From positions 1 through 45,028 of the forward strand of contig CAJONE010000020.1 of the NCBI GenBank assembly GCA_905235855.1: 45,028 nucleotides of DNA, given 5' to 3'. This DNA is from an uncultured Bacteroidales bacterium (GTDB taxonomy: Bacteria; Bacteroidota; Bacteroidia; Bacteroidales; P3). Shown here one piece after another: positions 17,104 to 27,000 of this stretch. The notes below the pieces were generated by a model. That model did not search any database, was not told the DNA's origin, and worked only from the letters and a program-made list of their open reading frames with translations. Every line of letters starts with the position of its first letter. Position 1 is the stretch's first letter. A program made the translations under genes and the position numbers.

Positions 17104-17491
17104 CTAAACAATCACCTCATTTGAAATTTTCTCGGCAAGTACGGACAACTCGTCCTTTGTCATTGTTGCATGATTGGAGAAGTTCAAGTCTGACGGCCTA
17201 TTCAACGGAATGAGATGAACATGGGCATGGAATGCCAACCACCGCCATACCTATCTTCATGCACGGGCAGACCTTCTTAAGCCCCTTGGCGACAGCTTTA
17301 CTGAAACGCATGAGTTTGACGTACAATTCATCGTCAATATCAAATATATAATCCACTTCTTTTTTAGGTATGCATAGCACATGCCCCGCTGCAACAGGAT
17401 TAATGTCGAGAAAGGCCAAGCAGTCGTCGGTCTCGGCCACTTTATAGCATGGGATTTCACCCGCAACAATTTTTGAAAAAATAGATGCCAT
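17104..17491 (-). pseudogene. HIT-family nucleotide hydrolase, frameshifted
   Basis: HIT proteins hydrolyse nucleotide phosphoramidates and related compounds using an HxHxHxx histidine triad. The first frame (start 17491) encodes a normal HIT N-terminus, including AETDDCLAFLDINPVAAGHVL and KIGMAVVG. It then shifts near 17230-17233 and stops at 17198 with a spurious tail. The rest of the protein continues in another frame: HAHVHLIPLNRPSDLNFSNH starts at 17229 and the frame ends with a TAG at 17104-17106. In normal relatives about four residues separate VVG from HAH, while only four bases remain here, so an eight-base loss fits best. The gene starts 8 bases after greA, a usual Bacteroidota pairing. 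It is either a young pseudogene or a sequence error. Confidence 0.85.
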
Positions 17492-17499
17492 GTTTCAAA

Positions 17500-17973
17500 T
17501 CATCTTTCAATTGACAAAATTTCGAAATTCATTGTACCCGCAGGAACTTTTACCTCTACAATGTCGCCCTTCTTTCTGCCAAGAAACGCCTGTGCGAAAG
17601 GAGACGTGACAGAGATCTTGCTTTCTTTCAAGTTTGCCTCGCTTTCAGGAACTATTGTATAGGTTTGTTTCGCCTTTGTCTTTACATTTCGAATATTGAT
17701 TTTTGATAGAAGCAGTACCTTGGAGGTATCTATCTTCGACTCGTCAAGCAGGCGAGCATTTGCCACCAAATCCTGAAGTTTTGAAATTCGAGCCTCAAGG
17801 TGTCCTTGGGCCTCTTTTGCAGCATCGTACTCTGCATTCTCCGACAAATCGCCCTTGTCTCTCGCTTCGGCAATGGCAGCCGATGCCGCCGGGCGTTCAA
17901 CCACTATCAAATGGTGGAGTTCGTCTTTCAGTTTTTGAAGACCCTCCTCGCTGTAATACTTAATTTCTGACAT
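17500..17973 (-). CDS. greA: Transcription elongation factor GreA
   Basis: GreA inserts its coiled-coil tip into the RNA polymerase secondary channel and stimulates cleavage of backtracked transcripts. The ATG at 17973 gives 157 residues, the standard length, starting MSEIKYYSEEGLQKLKDEL; an upstream in-frame ATG would add 15 unlike residues. The N-terminal coiled coil carries the acidic tip EARDKGDLSENAEYDAAKE (about residues 38-56). The C-terminal FKBP-like domain has SPFAQAFLGRKKGDIVEVKVP. It is first in a minus-strand run with the HIT, YitT, glycosyltransferase and PorE-like genes, and lies beyond the terminator that closes the upstream cluster. Confidence 0.95.
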   Translation of the reverse strand: MSEIKYYSEEGLQKLKDELHHLIVVERPAASAAIAEARDKGDLSENAEYDAAKEAQGHLEARISKLQDLVANARLLDESKIDTSKVLLLSKINIRNVKTKAKQTYTIVPESEANLKESKISVTSPFAQAFLGRKKGDIVEVKVPAGTMNFEILSIER

Positions 17974-18044
17974 TTTATTTGTTTTTTGTTGAAATGCTGT
18001 GCAATATGAAGGCAACATAAAGCCTTCTTGGTTAATCGCAAATA

Positions 18045-18052
18045 AAAGGTAT
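18045..18052 (-). promoter_or_regulatory. Possible -7 element for greA
   Basis: The minus strand reads TACCTTTT, one mismatch from TAnnTTTG, about 72 bases before the greA ATG and directly after the terminator of the upstream operon. The position is sensible but the match is imperfect. Confidence 0.3.
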
Positions 18053-18058
18053 CTAAAA

Positions 18059-18089
18059 ATTAGGAAAGGCTTTTGAGGCCTTTCCTAAT
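18059..18089 (-). terminator. Intrinsic terminator after the PorV-like gene
   Basis: A perfect 12-bp stem (18059-18070 with 18078-18089) encloses a 7-base loop, and on the minus strand it runs into a short T-tract. It begins 26 bases after the PorV-like stop and separates that cluster from greA. Confidence 0.85.
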
Positions 18090-18114
18090 CATAGGTTTTA
18101 TGAAACAGTCGGAC

Positions 18115-19200
18115 TTAGAACCGGACAGTTGCTCCAATAGAGTGAGAACCCTTAAACGGTGCTGCCGCACGATAAGAATACTCCAATGCGAGCGTCGGAC
18201 GCATTGAACCATCAGTTTTTTTCTTGCTCAACGGAATATCGACCGAAGCACCCGCACACAAACCAGTATTGGCCGTTGTCCGCGAATCCTTGTCCAATTT
18301 CTCGAAAGTGAAAATGTAGCCTGCACGTAACTGCATGATATTAAAGAGCGAATATTCCAAACCAAGGGTTACATTATCTTTCAGAAACGCATTGGACGTA
18401 AAACTAGCAGCAGCGGTGATACGCTGATCAGCAGCAGAGATAAGAAAATCGTATGAAACACCTATATTCAGACACGTGGGCAGTTCCATACTTGCTGCAC
18501 GATATTCAACAGTCTGGTTATTGCCTGCATCATTTACCATGTTTAGCGAATGACCAACACCCTTATAGGTCATAGATGGTCCCCAGTTTTTAAGGGACAT
18601 ACCGAACTTAAGCTGGTCATTTTCGCCAGTTACATACTGAATACCCGCATCAACTGCAAAGCCTGTACCACGGATATCGGCAGTTTGCTCAGTAACGAGC
18701 TTAAGATTTAAACCAGCATGTATGCTCTTCGTGAACGAGTGTGCATAGGACAAATTAATATTCATATATGAAGGGCTGAAGGTACCATTTGACCCTGCAT
18801 CAGGGCTCTCGACCGTTGTCACATCAATATCGCCAAAACCCATAGCAGTAACGGATGCAGCCAAAACGCCCCGGTCAAATACACGGACAGCCAGACCAAA
18901 AGCGTTAATACCTGCACCGCTACGCAAACCCGACTTACCTCCGAGATACATAGTATACGTGTAGGCGAACTCCATTTTATTAACAAAGGCGATACCGGCA
19001 ACATTCGAATAGAAAGCATCAAGTCCGCGAACATTAGCCACACTCACATTGCCCCATCCCGAACTATGAGCCCATGGATTAATAAGCAACTCTGTGGCTC
19101 CAGCCGTACCACGGCGTTTGTCGTTGCCAGCGTAGGCACTGCCTGCAGAAACAGCCAACAACAAAACCACAACTACTGTTATTCTGTATATATTCTTCAT
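18115..19200 (-). CDS. PorV/PorQ-family outer-membrane beta-barrel
   Basis: This 361-residue protein starts with a signal peptide (cleavage after AGSAYA, residue 24). The pattern TAGATELLINPWAHSSGWGN followed by NPAxI-like SNVAGIAFV, and then amphipathic strands ending in aromatic Phe (GATVRF), is typical of the PorV/PorQ group of FadL-like barrels. In the T9SS, PorV collects cargo from the translocon and PorQ/PorV belong to the surface attachment complex. This copy is a paralogue at most, since the usual porU neighbour is absent. It follows the 1601-residue protein gene by 35 bases, and both signal peptides start MKNI and end AGSAYA at the same residues. A shuttle or anchor role for that neighbour is an inference. 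Confidence 0.85.
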   Translation of the reverse strand: MKNIYRITVVVVLLLAVSAGSAYAGNDKRRGTAGATELLINPWAHSSGWGNVSVANVRGLDAFYSNVAGIAFVNKMEFAYTYTMYLGGKSGLRSGAGINAFGLAVRVFDRGVLAASVTAMGFGDIDVTTVESPDAGSNGTFSPSYMNINLSYAHSFTKSIHAGLNLKLVTEQTADIRGTGFAVDAGIQYVTGENDQLKFGMSLKNWGPSMTYKGVGHSLNMVNDAGNNQTVEYRAASMELPTCLNIGVSYDFLISAADQRITAAASFTSNAFLKDNVTLGLEYSLFNIMQLRAGYIFTFEKLDKDSRTTANTGLCAGASVDIPLSKKKTDGSMRPTLALEYSYRAAAPFKGSHSIGATVRF

Positions 19201-19235
19201 TTTGTAGATGTTTTATGCGTTTTCATTCAATTGCC

Positions 19236-22200
19236 TTAGAAACTAAACGAGTTCAGGTCCACAGGACGCATGGTGCCAAACCACTTTATAACACGATAGC
19301 CAAGTCCGGGCACTTCAACATGTATCAGATACATACCGCCAGCAATTGGAATACCCTCGTGGTTGTGCAAATCCCAATCGAGCACATAACGGTAACGGTT
19401 GGGGTCAAGGTCACTTGAAGAAGGATCGTCAGGGGTTGGACCAAGTACACGAACAAGTGTACCGTCAAGGGTGTATATTCTCACCGTTGATTTCGACGGA
19501 AGATTTACGAAACGGACCTTAGTTTCCAACTGGCTTGAAGTCTCATAGGCAGAAGCACTGTAGTACGGGTTAGGAACAACGTTTATCAAGCTAAGAAGCG
19601 AATCCCTGTAATCTTTTGTCGCATCATTTGCAAGAGCCATGCCAGTGCGTGTCGCAATATCTTCAGACAGCTTGAACATATACATAGGTCTGTTAGCATT
19701 CTGCACTTCGGAGGAAGAGCGCGCGGTCTTGTTCGGACTGTAATTGGATGCATACTGAGTCGGCACATCAAGATCGATAGTAACAGTCGTGGGAATATCT
19801 TTAGGGTTATCGAACTGAAAACGTCTTTCAACCAATGGCATATTAACCCAAGCTACAGTGGAGAACAGGAACGACATAGCGTCGCGCGTTGCATTTACCG
19901 AAACCTTCTCAAGTTCGTCCTTAAGAAGACCGCGGTCGTAAGCAAGGTTGTTCTGTTGATTTGGAGTTGGGTCTTTGCTTGTCATAACCCTTTCGGACAA
20001 ACGGAGCATCTGCATGGCATATCTTCCGGCATCATAGGAGGGAGTAGTATACGATGTGCTCTGTACAGAACCGCTGGCTTGGAAAATCTTATAGAACGGT
20101 TGATCAACCGCATTCATCACATATATGAAATGACGCCCTCCCATGACATAATTCTGAGTGCCATCCATAATGGTGTTAACAGGGTTCCACATCATGTCGC
20201 GACCATTATATTGGACATATCTGGAATCTTCGCCAAACATTATATTCAGACGCTCACCAGTTGTGACGTTGATGGCATAACCAGGGAACCATCCCATGCC
20301 CATATCAGAAATATAGTTGGGACTATTGGGGTCCTCGGATGCCTGCCGTACGCTTGAAGTGTCACCATTCTTATCGACCGACGGATGACGACGAATCTGA
20401 AACTTGCGAGCATTACCCTCAGCTTGCTGATAGTCGTCGCACATCTCAAGAACCGGACAGCGTGTCCACTTCGACGTGTCGGCAGTAATAACAATTCTCA
20501 CACTTGGCAAAGATTTGATATTGTTAAATATCAGAGATTTATTGCAAGAATGAGACATAAGCTTTCTCATTGTTCGATTGTATGACAGATAGACTTGAGA
20601 GAGTGTAACAATACTGTGCAAACTGTCGATAATGGATTGAGGTGCGATATAGTACTTCATGCAGAATCCTGGGTGGAAATCTCTTGTTGAGACAAGCTTG
20701 TAAGGAGCCCAGAGACCAGATAAAACACTTTCAAACACCTGATACTTATCGAACGGGTCTGCAAGAATAGCAGAGCCGCGAGCGGCCGTTACCATATAGT
20801 AATCCTCATCCAAATAATCTTCGTATTCGGAAATAGGCTCGTCGGAATTCTTGAAAACGCCCAACTGTCCAGCAGAATACTGGGTGCCAGAGCGGATCCA
20901 GTTGTATGTGGGGTCACCATCATAGTCAGGGATACCCGTGAGCCACTGTTTCTCATTATCATCAAATTTCATGTTAGAGCCAAGAACCGAACCCTCTTTA
21001 ACGTATCCGCCAGACACAAACGTTCCCAAATTTGCGGGTGTAGTGCTTATCGTGTAAGCGTCTGCCGATGGGGAGGGATTGGTTATGGCAACCGAGACTC
21101 CCAAATCAAGGAATAGTTGCTCGTTGTAGCGCCCGATAGAATAATCGGAAGTGTCACTATATACGGGTACAGAGTCAGCGGTGTAGAATAGCGGCTCGCC
21201 ATTTTCTCTCGTTATGACCCACTTCGAATTATTGCTGACACCCAAAAACTTCAACACGAATTCTCCTGGCCTAATATTAAGTGGATCTATCACGGTAACA
21301 TTCACGGGGCCATAGTTTTCCTGATATTCAGGTTTGGCAATGATGCAAGGCTTTGACAGAGTCATCCTACCGGTAACAGTGTCAAGAGATGACTTGCCCG
21401 GAGCCATGCCCGGAACGTTGGCAGGGCCCATCAAACTTGTGATGGAGGAATCTGTGAGACGAAGAATAGAACCGCCATTACCGTGCCCTTCAAGTCGTGT
21501 AATTAGAGGCTTCATGCCGAATTCCGCGTTAATTTGAGTGCCTCCGTTTTCATTTGTCGGATCGTGCGGAATTACTCTAATCGGCTCGATAGTCCCACCA
21601 TACTCATTTGTACGACCAGCAAGATACGGTTCATCCTGTCCATCGATGAAATTGTATTCCTTGTAGCGATTGTGTGCGTAAGCGATGCAAATATAGTAGT
21701 ATTCCTTATTATTAACCAACGCACGATTTGTACCGGTAGCAAATTCATCCCTTGTGATACGGAAAACGTGCTGAATACCTGCATTTGCACCAGTCACCAT
21801 TGTCTGAGCCGTTAAAAGTCCATTTGAAGAATTGGTTGTGTAATTGACAAGAGTTCCAATTGGGACATTGGGAGACTCAAGAGTATCATCGTAAAAGTTC
21901 TGAATATCACACTGTGCAACAAGGCGCGATTTTGTGACATCGTATATATCAGCGATAGAAGCGTTTGCATCTTTTAACTGGAAAATTTGGTATCCTTCAA
22001 ACTTATAACTTCTCTCTGACTCTGAATATCTGATTAAATTGTCGTTTGCATCTCTGTAATAAGTCGGAATTGCAGGGTCAATTTCTTCATAGTCTTCGCC
22101 TGCTGATGTAGGATTCTTGTAAGTAATATAAAGGATTACCTCGTTTTTCAACTCTTGAGCGACAAGTGTGGGTGCATCTGGACCATTAAGGACCTTGAAA

Positions 22201-24041
22201 CAGTTTTCAAAAAGAGCTTGACAGACATCATCGATCTGACGGAGCAACTCGACAGACTGCCACGCATTGCCCGATGCAGCTTGAGCAAACGGAATACCAA
22301 CAGTGATATAGTTCAATGCGCCAGGCTCCAAGGTGAACGGGCCAGCAGACTGCATGAAACGACGGTCACCAATAGGATTGCCCGCCTGAACTTCAGTCCA
22401 TTCAAAACCAGGGTCGACGCCATCGGTACCCCAATGCAACGGATCGCTATCGCCAGGGAACATAAAATCGCACTCATACTCCGTTGTGCCTGAAGACAAG
22501 CCGTCACCGCCAAATCTCATACGCTGACGGTTTTTCCAATAGCCACGCAAATAAAGATAATAGTCAGTAGCTTTCGCCGGTTCTGAGTTATAACCACTGG
22601 CCTTGTTTTCGTAATAAACAAAACGACGCATGCCGAAACGCTCATCGTCAACAATGTTATTACCAAAGTTCACACCATTGATAGCACAGTTTCCAATAGC
22701 ATCGCCGGGTCTGAAGTACCATGCACTGGGATAAAATAAATCGGCATCGTCCGTAAGTCTGATAGTATCATATTTCACAGAGCCGTCGGCAAGAGTAATC
22801 TTATAATTTTCCAATTCCGAGGCGTAGTAAAGTCGCATTTTGTCAATGTCAATCTTTGGGTTATCCCTTCCGTCTGGATCCATATAAGGACCTTGGAAGA
22901 AATCGATACCCACAGCGGGAGGAATATTTGAATAACTACCAGCACCAGGGCCATCGGACTCGTCACCATTGTAGCAATAACCCAAACCGCGCTTGACATC
23001 ACATCCGACATAGTCGTCGAAAGCATAACCCAAATCTGGGTCGACCCACTGGCTAAAATAAGTATTCTTTAAGGTGTACGTAGAACGGTTGATAATCTCA
23101 TAGGAATAGAAAGTCATGTTGTTGATCTCATCGTTAGTTGAGAAACCAAAAGCTTGAGCACGGATTTCGAGACCGATGGGGCTACCTTGAGTTTCAGTAT
23201 GAGTGTTACCCATATCATTGAAAACCCACCATATAGTCTGGTCCCCCTTAAGGACCTGATCGGAAAGCAATCCACCACGGACAATACCGGCGGAATCTTC
23301 CATAGTACGCTTGGGTACATAGTTCTCACCAGGGGCAAGAGCAGCTTTTAAGGAAGTAGGACATAATTCATTGTCGAAATCATAGTAGGGATAATCACCC
23401 TTGGTGTAATCATAATGTCCATCGTGATCAGCATCAAAGAATGGAGCCAAATATGGTGACAGACCTTCCTCCTGACCCTCCGCAGGCCAATTCTTAATAA
23501 CCTCAGGCACATCGCCCAGGTCTGCGCCAGAACGGAGAGATGGAGGATTAGATGTGTAGTCGAACTTAGCTATGTGAGCCAACACATCAGCCTTTGAGAT
23601 AATATAATGCTTGTCGAATTTGGTGCAGCGGTCAATATCGGTTGAAGCAGAGCCATCAACAGTGAGCGGGCCCGGCCAATAGTCGTCGCCCTCCGACCCG
23701 AAACGCAGGGCGGCCAGACGCAACTGGTCATTGACATCGGTACCGCCAATCCAAAGAGCAGCGCAGAACATAGGACAGGTGTTACCATTTTTTGGAATAT
23801 GGTACTGGGCAACGCTTCCATCGTACCACATATTGCCATAACCGTTAATCATGGCTCTTACATTATTGACACTGAGTTCAGCCGTACTCTGCGCCCTCTT
23901 GCACGCAGCAGCCTTTGCCTGCGCAGTAGAGCGTTTGGCAGAATGGCGTTTGCACTCGATGCATTCGCGAGCATAGGCGGAACCTGCCCCCAATCCTAAA
24001 AGGACAGCCACCAATACAATTTTTGTTAATATATTCTTCAT
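19236..24041 (-). CDS. Giant secreted protein of an uncharacterised FCB-group family
   Basis: The 1601-residue product has a signal peptide (1-24, ending AGSAYA) and a basic, Cys-containing mature start. Near residue 204 is a Ca2+-loop-like DADHDGHYD. Around 330-365 comes a block SQWVDPDLGYAFDDYVGCDV then RGLGYCYNGD and PPAVGIDFFQGP. I know this block from many large, functionally unassigned proteins of Bacteroidota, Ignavibacteria and relatives that often carry T9SS sorting domains. The C-terminus has a FlgD/T9SS-like Ig strand set (VRIYTLDGTLVRVLG, LDWDLHNHEGIPIAGGMYLI) but ends in an atypical VDLNSFSF tail instead of a standard sorting signal. It lies between the TonB receptor (27 bases) and PorV-like gene (35 bases). 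Secretion through a PorV-type route is inferred; no enzyme motif was seen. Confidence 0.75.
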   Translation of the reverse strand: MKNILTKIVLVAVLLGLGAGSAYARECIECKRHSAKRSTAQAKAAACKRAQSTAELSVNNVRAMINGYGNMWYDGSVAQYHIPKNGNTCPMFCAALWIGGTDVNDQLRLAALRFGSEGDDYWPGPLTVDGSASTDIDRCTKFDKHYIISKADVLAHIAKFDYTSNPPSLRSGADLGDVPEVIKNWPAEGQEEGLSPYLAPFFDADHDGHYDYTKGDYPYYDFDNELCPTSLKAALAPGENYVPKRTMEDSAGIVRGGLLSDQVLKGDQTIWWVFNDMGNTHTETQGSPIGLEIRAQAFGFSTNDEINNMTFYSYEIINRSTYTLKNTYFSQWVDPDLGYAFDDYVGCDVKRGLGYCYNGDESDGPGAGSYSNIPPAVGIDFFQGPYMDPDGRDNPKIDIDKMRLYYASELENYKITLADGSVKYDTIRLTDDADLFYPSAWYFRPGDAIGNCAINGVNFGNNIVDDERFGMRRFVYYENKASGYNSEPAKATDYYLYLRGYWKNRQRMRFGGDGLSSGTTEYECDFMFPGDSDPLHWGTDGVDPGFEWTEVQAGNPIGDRRFMQSAGPFTLEPGALNYITVGIPFAQAASGNAWQSVELLRQIDDVCQALFENCFKVLNGPDAPTLVAQELKNEVILYITYKNPTSAGEDYEEIDPAIPTYYRDANDNLIRYSESERSYKFEGYQIFQLKDANASIADIYDVTKSRLVAQCDIQNFYDDTLESPNVPIGTLVNYTTNSSNGLLTAQTMVTGANAGIQHVFRITRDEFATGTNRALVNNKEYYYICIAYAHNRYKEYNFIDGQDEPYLAGRTNEYGGTIEPIRVIPHDPTNENGGTQINAEFGMKPLITRLEGHGNGGSILRLTDSSITSLMGPANVPGMAPGKSSLDTVTGRMTLSKPCIIAKPEYQENYGPVNVTVIDPLNIRPGEFVLKFLGVSNNSKWVITRENGEPLFYTADSVPVYSDTSDYSIGRYNEQLFLDLGVSVAITNPSPSADAYTISTTPANLGTFVSGGYVKEGSVLGSNMKFDDNEKQWLTGIPDYDGDPTYNWIRSGTQYSAGQLGVFKNSDEPISEYEDYLDEDYYMVTAARGSAILADPFDKYQVFESVLSGLWAPYKLVSTRDFHPGFCMKYYIAPQSIIDSLHSIVTLSQVYLSYNRTMRKLMSHSCNKSLIFNNIKSLPSVRIVITADTSKWTRCPVLEMCDDYQQAEGNARKFQIRRHPSVDKNGDTSSVRQASEDPNSPNYISDMGMGWFPGYAINVTTGERLNIMFGEDSRYVQYNGRDMMWNPVNTIMDGTQNYVMGGRHFIYVMNAVDQPFYKIFQASGSVQSTSYTTPSYDAGRYAMQMLRLSERVMTSKDPTPNQQNNLAYDRGLLKDELEKVSVNATRDAMSFLFSTVAWVNMPLVERRFQFDNPKDIPTTVTIDLDVPTQYASNYSPNKTARSSSEVQNANRPMYMFKLSEDIATRTGMALANDATKDYRDSLLSLINVVPNPYYSASAYETSSQLETKVRFVNLPSKSTVRIYTLDGTLVRVLGPTPDDPSSSDLDPNRYRYVLDWDLHNHEGIPIAGGMYLIHVEVPGLGYRVIKWFGTMRPVDLNSFSF

Positions 24042-24068
24042 GTCTTTATGTTTTTTCGTGTTGATGGA

Positions 24069-27000
24069 TTAGAAGTTATACGACAGGGAGACTTTCCAAG
24101 TACGCGGTGATGAATAATTCCATGTATTATTATTCATATACACTGCGTAAAGGTCTCTGTACGACTGCGGATCAAGGTAAGAATTGATGATGGACTGAGT
24201 ACCGGGATCGGTTAGATAGCCATCGTCAGTGGGGTTACCCGTCACAGCAAATACGCCTGTTACATTACGGATATCGAATAAATTATGAACCGTAAGGGCA
24301 AGATTGAGATAGGTGTCTTTCTTACCGGCTTTGATTGTCCACGTCTTGTCGATAACGATATCGAAATAGAAGCCCCAGGGGAGTCGAGCACCACGATAGC
24401 TACCCACAATAGTGTATTGGGTATTGCTAAGAGCACGCGTGTAGGGACGCCCCGACTGTGCAACAGCCATCAGGTTGATACCAAAATTTTCGAGCACCTT
24501 GACTTCTTTAACACGAAGTTCTCCGGTTTCTTTATCCTTGATTTTGCGTTTAATGACAGGACCGTTGTACTTGGCACCACTTCCGTAGCGGAAGTCGACA
24601 TTAGCCTTGAACTCATGGCGACGGTCGTCATCGATTGGGTTAAGCATCTTAAGAGTGGTATAGCCCTCTTTTATCAACTCGGTCATAGTAGTGGACGAAA
24701 GACCAGTTCCGTCTGCATACTGAAGAGTATAGTTAGCATTGACACGGAAATTTTTTGTTTGACGCAAATCGTAAGCAATAGTTATACCTTTAATGGTTTT
24801 GAAGTCAATGTTATCGTAAGAGTAATAGTTGGGGTTCGGATCGGCACCGACATACTGAACCAACTGGATCAAGTCGCGAGTTTCCTTGTAGTAAGCCGAG
24901 ATACTGATAGCAGAGTTTTTATTTTTACCCTTGCCCAAGGCCTGTTGGAAACCGATTTCGTAATTGGTAATTTTTTCAGGTTTGAGATTGGGATTTGAAA
25001 TGGTCGAAATCTGAGTCATATACATATAACCCAAATAGTTAGCCTGCCATCCACTGGATGGGCGACGAGCAATAATGTCATAACTGGCCTTAAATTGAGA
25101 ATTGTCGCCAACGGGGAAAGAGAAAGCGATACGAGGCATAGCCACAACCTGCGGTTTATATTCGTCGAAAGCACCCTTCAGAACCTTATTGTTGCTAAAA
25201 GCATAACTTCCGGTTGTAGGATCATCAGGATTGGCAACATTTCTTGTACGGAAAGGAGTGGGTTTACCCGATGTACCTTTAATCTCATTGGGCGAATTGA
25301 TGGCGACACCGTTAGCATCGTACCAGTTGGTAGTTCCGCTCGAAGATGTGGAACGATAACCATTAATAGTCGGAGTTGGAGCGGCTGCATCGTCGACATA
25401 GACCACCCAATCGTCCTCAACGTTGTTGGCGAGAGTTCCATTGTAGTCGCTACCCTGTTTCATTTTTTTCAAGTCGGCGACAGTGTAAGATTCATAGAGA
25501 AGATACGGGTCTTTGAGAACCATTTGTCCGCCATCAAAGTAGTCGACACGAACACCGACATTGAATATAAGGTCTTGGAAATAGAAACGGTCCTGAATGT
25601 AACCGGCCATATATGTAGGCGAGAACGACGGAAGATAACGATATTTTTCATGATTTCTCGAAGCAGGATCAAAGAAATCGTTAAAATCCCATTTACCATT
25701 ATATTTCTCACCATTATGTTTGTATCCATAGTAGCTGACATAAGCGTTACCACTATTGAAGAGTTCGTCGGAGGAGAACATGTCCATACCACCAGCTGCA
25801 GCATACTGTTCCGGTGTGTAGCTGTTCACGTCGAGCCAATCGGTTGCCCCTACATGCTCCTTGTCATACTCGCGCATATTGCGGTCGAACTCGGTTTGGT
25901 TTTCGGTATTATTCAAGCGATCATATCTGACACGAAGCGTAGACCCCTCATATTCCATAATAGGATTATTATAGTCGAGCTGCGAAATATGACGGTTTGC
26001 ATTTTGATACATAAGAGTCCAAAGCCCAGCCGCAGCAAGTGAATAAGATGAAGAGAAATAACGGTCGTACTGGAAACCGATTTCCAAATCATGTCCTTTA
26101 ATCAGAGCAGATGCCTTTGCCTGAAGGTAAATGTAGTCGGTTTGCGACATGCCATAAGATGTGTTTTGCACACCAGTGTTATAAAACATGCCATAAACAC
26201 TTGATGGAGAATCTCCGTTGTACAATCCCTTCAATTCACGGATATTGTCACGGTTAGTCATGTAAGGCCGATATTCCTCGTTTTCGTATACCTGCAAAGC
26301 GTAACGCGCGAGACGAGCGTTAGCAGGGTCGACACCATTCTTGTAGGATTCCATATCAACATTTTCAATCCAGCTGTCTTGGACAAGCGCATATTGACTA
26401 ACACCATGATTGTCGAACAACTTGGAAGTGAAACTGGGACTCATAGTGGTATTGAACGTAGAGATGTGGCCATATTTAAAGACATCATCTATCGACTTGC
26501 CAAAATTGCTGTTGTAATTAATGGCGGTTGCGCGGCTTACCATGGCAGTGATGTTGTACATCACATTAGAAACAGCCGCTGTGGACTTTGTTTCGGGAAG
26601 AGTAGACTCGTCACTTTGGGATTTAGCATCCTTGAAACGCTGAGTGAAGTCAACCGTAATGCCGTAACTTTGATCCACTTCGACACCACCGCTACCTTCG
26701 GCCATATTAAGAGCCCAATAAGAAGAACCCGTAGACGGATACATGCCACGAGAATACTCACCAGTGATGGTAAGAGTGGCGTAGTCGGTAAAACGGAAAT
26801 CGATGGCACCCTCCACGGCGACACTATAGTAACTGGTATGAGGCTTTTGAGTAACAGTATGGAAGTCGTCGGCATGCAACTCTTCTTCTGCCCTATAGTT
26901 AATAGTATGTTCAACCATATCGAAAGAGAGAGGATTGTCGCGTATGATAGCCACCTTATCGTCGTTTACAACTTTATAACGACCTTTCTTAGCACGATAA

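Noticed and set aside
25095-26042. 315-codon plus-strand open frame opposite the TonB receptor
   Set aside because: It is antisense to a clear receptor barrel and gives a low-complexity Ile/Val/Arg product typical of a shadow frame.
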